Positions 1 to 7,260 of a stretch of DNA of 48,868 bases are shown here, one piece after another (position 1 is the stretch's first letter; each line of letters starts with the position of its first letter). Made by a program: the position numbers and the translations under genes. The stretch covers positions 1 to 48,868 of the forward strand of contig JAJDCM010000100.1 in the NCBI GenBank assembly GCA_029260825.1, read 5' to 3'. The stretch is from Planctomycetota bacterium. Lineage in GTDB: Bacteria > Planctomycetota > JACOTG01 > JAJDCM01. The notes under the pieces are model-generated. The model did not search any database and was not told the DNA's origin. It was given only the letters and a program-made list of their open reading frames with translations.

Positions 1-2
1 CA

Positions 3-1616
3 CCCGGAAATCGGCTCGACGCCGGGAAGGTTCTGGTCTACTCCGGCCAAACCGGTGAGGTCCTGTATCGAGTTGAGGGCGAAATCGCCGAGGACTTCCT
101 CGGCTGGTCCGTCGCGGCTACGGGCGATCTCGACGGGGACCTGATTCCTGATTTTGTCATCAGCGCACCCTTTGCCTCCCGGAATCAAGTGATCTGGGCA
201 GGAGTCGTGTACGTTCGATCGGGTATCGATGGATCCCCGATCCGAGAGTTCGAAGGGCTCAACCAATTCGGACGGTTCGGGTATTCAGTCGATAGCGCTG
301 GAGATGTCAACGGGGATGGCACCGACGATCTTGTGATCGGAGCACCTTTTGAGTCACCCGGAGGGATCGAGGAAGCCGGACGCATCTATGTCGTCTCCGG
401 TATCGATGGATCCCTCCTGTTTCGTTTCAACGGTGAGTTTGCTCGGGATAATTTTGGTTTCTGCGTTTCCGGTGCGGGCGACGTGAATGGCGATGGATTT
501 GCCGATATAGTAGCCGGGTCACCCGGATATGATTCTCCCGCCGGAGCTCGAGCCGGTTCCGCCTACGTGATCCTTGGGCCGCTTGGCACATTGCTTCATC
601 GATTCGTCGGCGTGGATGCTGGAGTCGAGCTTGGAACGTCGGTTTCCGATGCCGATGACGTGGACCGAAACACCTTCCCGGATGTTGTCATTGGCGCTCC
701 CAAGGCGAGTGACGGTGGCCTATTCCGCGCAGGACACTATATCGTCTACGACGGTTTCCTCGGTACCGAGATCTATCGGGTTCACGGGAGAGCGGTCGAC
801 GATCGACTCGGCATCTCGGTGAGTGGCGTGGGCGATGTCGACGATGATGGTTTTCCCGACGTCGCGGGCGGGGCTTACCTCGCTGATCCGCAGGGGTTGG
901 TCAATGCTGGTGAAGTGATCATCTCGTATGGTCCAGTTGGTGCTGAACTACGAGTGATCGAAGGATTCTCCTCGGGAATTCGCCTGGGCTACTCCGTTTC
1001 CGGAGGCGTCGATCTGAATGGCGACACGTACGCCGACGTGATCACCGGCGCTGACGAACTCTCCCCCGGTGGAAGTCGAGGAGCTGGTGCAACCCTGTTC
1101 TACACCGGTGAGAACATAGCGAATCTCTCGATGCGAGGAAATGTAGACCTAGCCCTCGGTTCTCCCGAAGATGTTTTGTCGATCAACGGGAGCGCAGGCA
1201 CGGGCCCCTTCCGAGATGTGGTTGTTGATCGCGACGACCCTCTTGAGATCTTCATGGCGAACCCTCCATCCAAGCTGATGGGCACAAGCAGGTATTGCCT
1301 CTACTTTGCTCTTGGCACCGTTAATGATCAACGTGTTCGTCGGCAGGAAGTGGGCGGTCTTTTCTTCGGGCACATGGCTTTTGCCACCCCGATGAATGGT
1401 GTGTTCACGGATGTGGTCAAGATCGTTTCCAATCTCGACCATCGTCCCATTCTCGGGACGCCCGACTTCATACCGCCCGTCGCGCCCACGGTTGTAGCGT
1501 CCCGTGCAAGAGCGGCAAGAGTCATCGTCTTGACGGCCCAAGGATTCATCGTCAACGATGAATCTCAGACGGGTTTGATCGCCACGACGAACGGAATCAC
1601 CTTCCGGATCCAGTAG
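3..1616 (+). CDS. FG-GAP (integrin-alpha-like beta-propeller) protein, 5' end outside the window
   Basis: The frame is open from the window edge, so the start and any signal peptide lie upstream. The visible ~537 residues hold about five FG-GAP units, each with a calcium-binding DxNxDGxxD-type loop followed by an (V/I)xGAP or similar strand (for example DVNGDGTDDLVIGAP and DVNGDGFADIV). Such units form the blades of an integrin-like beta-propeller on exported proteins. The last ~170 residues are different: a beta-rich C-terminal domain with no repeat that I recognise. A GTG codon at 189 is internal to a repeat, so it is not the true start. The gene converges with the minus-strand glycosyltransferase 20 bases away. 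A second FG-GAP gene begins at 48547. The family is clear; the ligand or substrate is unknown. Confidence 0.85.
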   Translation, partial: PGNRLDAGKVLVYSGQTGEVLYRVEGEIAEDFLGWSVAATGDLDGDLIPDFVISAPFASRNQVIWAGVVYVRSGIDGSPIREFEGLNQFGRFGYSVDSAGDVNGDGTDDLVIGAPFESPGGIEEAGRIYVVSGIDGSLLFRFNGEFARDNFGFCVSGAGDVNGDGFADIVAGSPGYDSPAGARAGSAYVILGPLGTLLHRFVGVDAGVELGTSVSDADDVDRNTFPDVVIGAPKASDGGLFRAGHYIVYDGFLGTEIYRVHGRAVDDRLGISVSGVGDVDDDGFPDVAGGAYLADPQGLVNAGEVIISYGPVGAELRVIEGFSSGIRLGYSVSGGVDLNGDTYADVITGADELSPGGSRGAGATLFYTGENIANLSMRGNVDLALGSPEDVLSINGSAGTGPFRDVVVDRDDPLEIFMANPPSKLMGTSRYCLYFALGTVNDQRVRRQEVGGLFFGHMAFATPMNGVFTDVVKIVSNLDHRPILGTPDFIPPVAPTVVASRARAARVIVLTAQGFIVNDESQTGLIATTNGITFRIQ

Positions 1617-1635
1617 TCCGAGCATCTCATTCTGC

Positions 1636-3276
1636 CTATTCGCTACTTTCAGGCTGGACTTCATAAAGAGCGGTACGGCCATATCGGATGATCTCTCGAA
1701 ACTCCTTTGCTCCGTTTTTTATGGACTCGCGAAGTGGATTGGGTTTGAGCGGATCGACCAGGACGTGGGTGATCTTGTGCCTCTTGATCTGATCCAGGAC
1801 CTTGGAAGCATCCGTGGTCGGGACGAATGGAACGCACGGGAGACGGCACCAGAGATAAAGCACGTCCGGTTTTCCGCATAGAATCCGGGTTTCACCTTTC
1901 AGGCTCTTCCCCGCTTCGAGCGCGACTTTGGCCATATCCAGGTAGTCCCCCCGATAGAAACCAAGCCCGGTCCTTGGACTCAGGATGTTCTGCCCCCCGT
2001 AGGCCCGTCCGTTTCCCTCCTGCACGAGCACATAGGAACCGGCGGCATTGATGGCAAAGATGGTCGAAACGACCACGATGACCAATGCGTTTCGAACTGC
2101 GACCGAAACCTTGCCAAGAAGGAGGGATGAAATCACGTTGAGAGCGGTGATCGTGTAATAGATGAGAAAGGGGAGGATGGGCAGAATGAGTCGAAACGTT
2201 CGCCAGGGCCAGACCAAAACCATGAGCATGGTGAGTAGGACATAGAACGCATCCAGGCTGCGACGAGCGATGAGTCGGTGAAGGAAGACGAGCAAGCAGA
2301 GGCCAAAGAGAAGGACGAAAAAGCACCGAGCAGCCAGGACCGCCGCCTTCCGCCACCAGGCTTCGCCCTGGATCTTGTGCAGAAGCTCTTCTTCGAGAAA
2401 GAGAAGATTGCGAGTCTCTTTGGCGTAGAAGGAGAGTCCGTCCCAGGTCCGCGCGATCAAGTTTGTGCCCTGGTCCGCCTCTTGCTCCGAGATGGTCAGG
2501 GATTTTTCCCCGGCGGAGAAGAACTGGGGCAGATAGTCAAAGCTCTGTTCGGATACGGACTGGTTTCTGATCACCCAGAGAAACAGGAGGATGGCGGTGA
2601 CCCCCAGAACGAGGAGGGCTTTTGGAAACCTGTGGAGAAGTGTGCTGGAAAGGCGAGCGCTTGCCTGGGGCCGGCCCACCAGGATATAGCAAACACAGGC
2701 TCCGCACGCGGCAACCGAGGCGAGTCGAAGAGACAGGCTGAGACCAACGAGACGGATGACGAGAACGAGATGGATGGAGAAGATCTGGGGGTGAAGGGAG
2801 AAGACCCGAATGATGAGAAACAGCCCAAGAGACGCGGTGAGGAACGGAACCTCGGACATCATGCTGTGGGATAGAAAGAAGAATCGAGCGTTGAGGACGG
2901 TGAGAAACGCCGTGGTTGCGGCAGCAGTTCGGCTTGCTCCCATGACTCGTCTGGCAACCGAGTAGGTGAGGATACCTCCGAGTAGCCCGAGAAAGGCGAT
3001 GAGCCCTTTTTCGGGGCTGAAGTCCAGGGGGCTGTTTCGAGGGACAGTGCGCGCCAGGCTCAGGAGGAAAGGAAAGCCCGGAGGAAACTTTGTGTGGGAC
3101 GGGGGGTTTGGCCTGGCGATGTCGCGATAGCCTTCTCCTTCATGGATGCTTTCGGCGAGAAGAGCAAACGCAGCCTGGTCTCCCGTGGGAACGAATGACG
3201 GCCCGGTTCCCCAGACATAGAACGAGATGGTCAGGAGGCATGCGAGCACGATCAAGGCGAGGTTTCTACGAGTCAT
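1636..3276 (-). CDS. GT-C membrane glycosyltransferase (ArnT/PMT, GT39-like)
   Basis: This 546-residue protein has an N-terminal membrane segment, then an acidic periplasmic loop (TGDQAAFALLAESI, Asp in the position of the GT-C catalytic acid) and the PPGFPFLLSL segment, which is typical of the ArnT/PMT superfamily. About nine or ten hydrophobic helices follow, then a soluble C-terminal domain of ~120 residues. The family moves a sugar from a polyprenyl-phosphate carrier to lipid or protein on the outer face of the membrane. It starts 3 bases after the stop codon of the FHA regulator gene, so the two are almost certainly co-transcribed and perhaps translationally coupled. The acceptor cannot be read from the sequence. 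Family confidence is good; the GT39 subdivision is less sure. Confidence 0.75.
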   Translation of the reverse strand: MTRRNLALIVLACLLTISFYVWGTGPSFVPTGDQAAFALLAESIHEGEGYRDIARPNPPSHTKFPPGFPFLLSLARTVPRNSPLDFSPEKGLIAFLGLLGGILTYSVARRVMGASRTAAATTAFLTVLNARFFFLSHSMMSEVPFLTASLGLFLIIRVFSLHPQIFSIHLVLVIRLVGLSLSLRLASVAACGACVCYILVGRPQASARLSSTLLHRFPKALLVLGVTAILLFLWVIRNQSVSEQSFDYLPQFFSAGEKSLTISEQEADQGTNLIARTWDGLSFYAKETRNLLFLEEELLHKIQGEAWWRKAAVLAARCFFVLLFGLCLLVFLHRLIARRSLDAFYVLLTMLMVLVWPWRTFRLILPILPFLIYYTITALNVISSLLLGKVSVAVRNALVIVVVSTIFAINAAGSYVLVQEGNGRAYGGQNILSPRTGLGFYRGDYLDMAKVALEAGKSLKGETRILCGKPDVLYLWCRLPCVPFVPTTDASKVLDQIKRHKITHVLVDPLKPNPLRESIKNGAKEFREIIRYGRTALYEVQPESSE

Positions 3277-3279
3277 GTC

Positions 3280-5175
3280 TTACTGGTCAAGTTCGTAGAG
3301 TTTGATCTTTTTGTGGAGGGTGTCTCGAGAGATGTCGAGCACCTTTGCCGCCTGCGACTTGTTTCCTTGCAGCCGTTCCAGTACCTCCGTGATGTGGCGT
3401 TTTTCGTTTTGAGCGAGTGAAACCAGGGGAGTGGAGATGGCCGCGCCCGGGGTCCGAACCTCCCGAGGAAGGTCGGTGGGCCGCACGGTCTTCCCATTTC
3501 CCAGGATGACCGCTTGTTCAATGGTATTCAGCAACTCCCGGACGTTCCCGGGCCATCCGTAGTTCTGGAGGATCTCTTTTGTTTTGGGGGCAAGGACGAT
3601 TCTTCCTCCGAACTTGTTCTTGAGGAAGTTCTCTCCGATCAAGACCACGTCTTCTCCGCGTCGTCGTAGTGGTGGAGAGTTGATTTCGAAAACCTTCAGC
3701 CGGAAGTAGAGATCTTCCCGGAAGTTTCCGTCTTTTACCGCTTGCTCAAGAGCCTTGTTGGTGGCGGCGACGATTCGAATATTGATGGAAGTGCTTGTCG
3801 TTGATCCAAGACGTTCGATCTTCCGTTCCTGGAGGGCCCGCAACATCTTTACCTGGGTGGATACGGGCATGTCGCCGATCTCGTCAAGGAACAAAGTTCC
3901 TCCGTGGGCAAGCTCGAATTTCCCTGGTTTTCCCTTGGGAATGGCGTTGGCGATTCCGGAGTTTGGGGAGTAGCCGAAAAGCTCGCTTTCGATGAGGGTC
4001 TCCGGGATGGCAGCACAATTGATGGCGACGAAAGGCTTGCCGGCTCGGGGTGATCGCTTGTGGATGGCCTTTGCGATCATCTCTTTTCCCGTTCCCGATT
4101 CTCCTGTGATGAGAACGGTTGTATCGTGCACCGCGACCTTGGAAATCTGGTTGAGGACCTTTTCGATTTCCCGGCTTTCCCCCACGATTTCGTCGTTAAC
4201 TCCCAGCACACTTCGCAGGTGTCGATTCTCCTCGACGAGTTGCTGGCGAAGTTGCAGGTTGGAGATGGAAACAGCGGTGAGGTTGCCAAGAGATGTCAGG
4301 AATTCAAGATCACCTTCGGAGAACTGATTCGTTCGCTTGCGATCATCAACATAGATGATCCCCAGGACTTCATCATTGGCAATCAAAGGGACCAGCATCG
4401 AGGAGCGAATGCGGAGCGAGGCGATGCTCTCGGCGCCACCGAACTGCTGATCGCTCACCGCATCGGCGGTCAGCACGGCCTCCCGATCGCGAATTGCCTT
4501 CTTGAGGAGGGTGCTGGAGATCTCGATGGCCTCATTTTTCCCTTCCTCTTCCCGATCTTCGACCACACATTCCTGCAAGATCTCCAGGTCCGGGTCCCAC
4601 AGACCAATGAAGCCTCGCTGGGCCGAGATCGTGTCGAAGATCGTGTTGACTACGGTCGAGAAGAGTTCTTCGGAATCTTGAAGAGTGTTTACTACTGCTG
4701 AGAGGAGAAACAGATCGGCGAGTCTCTTATGGTCTTGCTGGAGGTTTTCCGGATCGGCTCCGGCGGCGCTGAAAGCTCGAAGCTGGGTGTCCGTTGCTTG
4801 CAGGCTGACCTTGATCGTATCGTGTCGACCGGTCGGCTGGAGCGTCTCCGTCGGGATGACTTGCACTTTTCCACCTGATGTCGAGACTTCTCGCTCCCGG
4901 TATTCAAAGGTGGTATTGCCAAGAAGGATGCGATCACCTTCTCGCAAGAACTCCTCGGTGACGATGCGGTCGTTGAGCTTGAGGGGGTTCGTTCCCCCGA
5001 CATCCTGGATCAGATACTCTTCACCCTGACGCTTAACCCGGGCATGGATTCGCGATACCATGAGATCGCTGATGACCACGTCGTTGGAGTGTTTTCGCCC
5101 GAGCGTGATGGAATCGGTGGCAATGGGGAACTTCGAACCCTTGTCGGGGCCGTTGATGACGAGCAAGAAAGGCAT
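3280..5175 (-). CDS. FHA-GAF-AAA+ enhancer-binding transcriptional regulator with Fis-type HTH
   Basis: The ATG at 5175 is chosen because the FHA domain begins there; the longer frame upstream (to 5487) has no domain. The 631 residues read: FHA domain (1-95, LGRKHSNDVVISD and SRIHARV), GAF domain (~150-305), AAA+ sigma-54-activator domain (~330-570) with Walker A GESGTGKE (358-365), Walker B GTLFLDEIGD and the R-finger region FREDLYFRLKVF, then a Fis-type helix-turn-helix (~585-631, NKSQAAKVLDISRDTLHKK). FHA domains bind phosphothreonine, so a Ser/Thr kinase probably supplies the signal. The sigma-54-contact loop is abnormal: residues 401-412 read YSPNSGIANAIP where GAFTGA is expected. The gene is divergent from the small repeat-protein gene at 5587, which has a sigma-54-like promoter, and is followed 3 bases later by the glycosyltransferase gene. 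Confidence 0.88.
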   Translation of the reverse strand: MPFLLVINGPDKGSKFPIATDSITLGRKHSNDVVISDLMVSRIHARVKRQGEEYLIQDVGGTNPLKLNDRIVTEEFLREGDRILLGNTTFEYREREVSTSGGKVQVIPTETLQPTGRHDTIKVSLQATDTQLRAFSAAGADPENLQQDHKRLADLFLLSAVVNTLQDSEELFSTVVNTIFDTISAQRGFIGLWDPDLEILQECVVEDREEEGKNEAIEISSTLLKKAIRDREAVLTADAVSDQQFGGAESIASLRIRSSMLVPLIANDEVLGIIYVDDRKRTNQFSEGDLEFLTSLGNLTAVSISNLQLRQQLVEENRHLRSVLGVNDEIVGESREIEKVLNQISKVAVHDTTVLITGESGTGKEMIAKAIHKRSPRAGKPFVAINCAAIPETLIESELFGYSPNSGIANAIPKGKPGKFELAHGGTLFLDEIGDMPVSTQVKMLRALQERKIERLGSTTSTSINIRIVAATNKALEQAVKDGNFREDLYFRLKVFEINSPPLRRRGEDVVLIGENFLKNKFGGRIVLAPKTKEILQNYGWPGNVRELLNTIEQAVILGNGKTVRPTDLPREVRTPGAAISTPLVSLAQNEKRHITEVLERLQGNKSQAAKVLDISRDTLHKKIKLYELDQ

Positions 5176-5586
5176 GACGTTCGGGGAAGCTCCTGATTCG
5201 CACCTGGGGTGGAAGAAGAGGCTGACAAGATACCCGAAACGGTCTGGGCTCGCCCAAGAAATACTTGCCGTCCGCTGTCCGTTTTGGAGCCAAAGTGATT
5301 CCAAAAGGGGCCGTCTTTCAAGAATCCGACTTGTGCCACACGACCGCGGGTCATGGACAGAATGTCGGAAAGCCTCGACATCGTGCCCAGGCGGGCGAGA
5401 CGACCCCGAGCCGCATCTGAGCGGTCTCGATCTCCCCACAAGCCCCTTTGTGGTTTGGGGAAGGGGGATAGCTTGCTCTTGCTTCACTTGGGCACAGCTT
5501 TTGCTCGTTGAAGAAGAAAACCGCCGTTTCTGGTCGTAGCTCGATTGAGCTTGCGATCGTCAACCATTACGAGACGAGGATTCACA
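5176..5586. other. Divergent intergenic control region
   Basis: This 411-base stretch separates the regulator (minus) from the small repeat-protein gene (plus). It contains two inverted repeats that could bind a dimeric regulator: ATGTCG at 5362-5367 with CGACAT at 5376-5381, and CCACAA at 5436-5441 with TTGTGG at 5448-5453. The second lies about 55 bases upstream of the sigma-54-like promoter at 5490. No convincing gene lies here. Confidence 0.5.
5490..5505 (+). promoter_or_regulatory. Sigma-54-like -24/-12 promoter
   Basis: GGGCAC, five bases, then TTGCT. The invariant GG (5491-5492) and GC (5503-5504) are exactly ten bases apart, as sigma-54 requires; the first base of the -24 box is G instead of T. 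Transcription would begin near 5516, about 70 bases before the ATG at 5587. The neighbouring divergent gene encodes a sigma-54-activator-type regulator. Confidence 0.6.
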
Positions 5587-6027
5587 ATGTCGTTGCCACG
5601 AATGACTCTGGTAAGGAAAGCCCTGATTTTTGCTTTTGGACTCGCTGTTCTTTTGGGCGGCCATTCCGTGGTTAACGCGGGTGACTCCCTCACCGAATTG
5701 CGAGATGCAGTTGGTCGGCCCCGTTTCCAGGAGATTCGCCGGTTCGGGAACAAGAAGAAGCTGGGAAAAAGAGTCGATCCACGACTCGATCGGACGGACG
5801 GACGTCGCTTCTACGAAAGAGGAGCAGCCTCTGGAAGGTCGCAGATTGTTGCCTTGCGTCGCTTTGGCAACAAGAAGAGGATTTCCAAGCTTGTTGATCC
5901 CTCATCCTCGAACATCCCGGGTGGCTCCCTTGTCTACCGGGCTGACCCACAGGGACGAGGAAACTTTGTCACGGTGAAGAGGTTTGGCAACAAGAAGCGA
6001 ATCCGGAAGATCGCGGGCAAACGATAA
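5587..6027 (+). CDS. Small secreted basic protein with three 40-residue RFGNKK repeats
   Basis: The ATG at 5587 follows GAGACGAGGA and begins a classical signal peptide (VRKALIFAFGLAVLLGG, cleavage likely after VVNA near residue 31). The mature part of ~115 residues is built from three repeats: the hexapeptide RFGNKK occurs at residues 52, 92 and 132, exactly 40 apart, each followed by a basic stretch (KLGKR, RISKL, RIRKI) and, in the first two copies, VDP. The mature protein is very basic, Arg/Lys rich and without Cys. I do not recognise the family. It has its own sigma-54-like promoter and an intrinsic terminator, so it is a single-gene transcript. It may bind an acidic partner such as nucleic acid, polysaccharide or cell-envelope polymer, but this is inference from charge only. 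Confidence 0.8.
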   Translation: MSLPRMTLVRKALIFAFGLAVLLGGHSVVNAGDSLTELRDAVGRPRFQEIRRFGNKKKLGKRVDPRLDRTDGRRFYERGAASGRSQIVALRRFGNKKRISKLVDPSSSNIPGGSLVYRADPQGRGNFVTVKRFGNKKRIRKIAGKR

Positions 6028-6609
6028 GATCGAGGGCCAGCAAGCTGGCCGCCAGAAAAGACGCCATAAGTGTTTTTTATTGAACATTTTAGGCGTCTTT
6101 TTCTATAGGCTGATCGGGGTATTTGACCCGTTCTTTTTTGTTTTTCATCAAGGTCAACCCGGGATACAATGGTTGCTCTCCGGGGATAGCTCAAGAAGGG
6201 TTTGATCTACTTACAGTTTTGCAGAAAGCCCGGATTTGTTTGGTATTCGTTGGGCGTGAGTGTGAGATGTGATGGGGAATAACGGCGGGATCAGAGGCCG
6301 AAATACGGCCGTAAAAGAAGGAAAGACCGGGTGGGCCATACCCGGTCTTTCAAGAACCTCTTTCGAGGTTAGGTTTTCGACCTCCGCTTCGACGATCGAA
6401 AACCGGTGCCCCATAGGCGGGGCCTTAGGATATGCGAATAGGTCCGCTGTTCTATCGCTTTGTAGAAGGTCGACGACTTGCGTCATCTCGCCTCTACTCT
6501 CTACAGGTAAGAACTCCGGCAACCATCCGGGTTCTTTCTCAGAAAAACCCATAAAAACCCCAATACTGCCCAATCCGGGATCAAATTACACCCCGATCGA
6601 GGTTTGCGG
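6028..6609. other. Long structured leader region upstream of the ECF sigma factor
   Basis: Apart from the terminator at 6056-6102, this 582-base stretch carries no gene that I can support. It holds a compact hairpin GGCCAGC/GCTGGCC (6035-6050) and, closer to the sigma factor, three consecutive hairpins: GAAAGACCGGGT/ACCCGGTCTTTC (6321-6332 and 6340-6351, 7-base loop), AACCTC/GAGGTT (6355-6360 and 6365-6370, 4-base loop) and GGTTTTCGA/TCGAAAACC (6372-6380 and 6396-6404). A palindrome TACGGCCGTA lies just upstream at 6304. This arrangement suggests a structured 5' untranslated region or an independent RNA. Confidence 0.5.
6056..6102 (+). terminator. Intrinsic terminator after the RFGNKK-repeat gene
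   Basis: AAAAGACGCC (6056-6065) pairs with GGCGTCTTTT (6092-6101). An inner stem AAGTGTT/AACATTT extends the hairpin across a two-base internal mismatch, and the right arm runs into a T tract. It lies about 30 bases after the stop codon of the repeat-protein gene. Confidence 0.8.
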
Positions 6610-7260
6610 ATGAGTAGTACCAACTTTTCCGTGACCCGAGAGGTCGTCCAGGAGATCCGAGCCGGCAACGTGGAGGCCTTTGATTTCCTGTTCGGCCGGT
6701 TCCGAGAAAAGCTTCTCGTCTGCTGTGAGCTTTCCATGGGCCTTCGCCTCAAGCAGAAGATTGACCCGGAGGATGTGCTCCAGGAAACCTATGCCGAGGC
6801 CTATCGCCTCTTCGAGACGTTTTCTCCCGGGGAGCCAGGTTCCTTCTACCGGTGGCTTGCTGCGATCGCCACGAACCGGATTCGCAATCTCCACCGCCAT
6901 TACTTCGAGACGGAAAAGCGAGGTGGGGCTCAGGAGGTCTCGTTGGACGGCAACCGGGAGGAGGACGGCCCTGGCGCATTTGAGCCCACCCCGGGTCCGG
7001 CCGTTGGTGTCACCGATGATGGTCCAACGCCAAGTCGCATCCTGATGAACCGGGAAGCGGTCGATTATCTTGTCTCCCTGATCGAGGCTCTACCCCAAGA
7101 ACTACGCGAGGTCATCCGTGTGCGGGTTTATGAAGGCCGCACGGTCGAAGCGGCGGCAAAGCTCCTTGACGTGAATAAAGACACGGTGACCCAGAGAATG
7201 TTCAAGGCTCTGAAGATTCTTGAAGCCCAAAGGCTTGCCTCGGAGAGGTCCCGTGGATGA
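6610..7260 (+). CDS. ECF-type sigma-70 family RNA polymerase sigma factor (planctomycete type)
   Basis: The ATG at 6610 follows GAGG at suitable spacing; an in-frame TTG six bases upstream is less likely. The 216 residues contain sigma region 2 (~10-85, with DPEDVLQETYAEAYRLF and FYRWLAAIATNRIRNLHR), a ~45-residue acidic and proline-rich linker (DGPGAFEPTPGPAVG) that is longer than in ordinary ECF factors, and sigma region 4 (~150-205, ALPQELREVIRVRVYEG and the HTH VEAAAKLLDVNKDTV). No anti-sigma factor is adjacent. The 3' end overlaps the start of a Ser/Thr kinase gene by eight bases, which is the arrangement known for planctomycete sigma factors that are controlled by a partner kinase. Confidence 0.9.
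   Translation: MSSTNFSVTREVVQEIRAGNVEAFDFLFGRFREKLLVCCELSMGLRLKQKIDPEDVLQETYAEAYRLFETFSPGEPGSFYRWLAAIATNRIRNLHRHYFETEKRGGAQEVSLDGNREEDGPGAFEPTPGPAVGVTDDGPTPSRILMNREAVDYLVSLIEALPQELREVIRVRVYEGRTVEAAAKLLDVNKDTVTQRMFKALKILEAQRLASERSRG

Noticed and set aside
2278..2874. 198-codon plus-strand frame
   Set aside because: It is antisense to the glycosyltransferase gene and its Glu/Gly/Lys-rich product is a composition shadow.
5740..6005. RFG followed by lysines looks like RFamide neuropeptide precursors
   Set aside because: An Asn stands between Gly and the dibasic pair, the spacing is structural (40 residues), and the context is bacterial; I treat it as coincidence.
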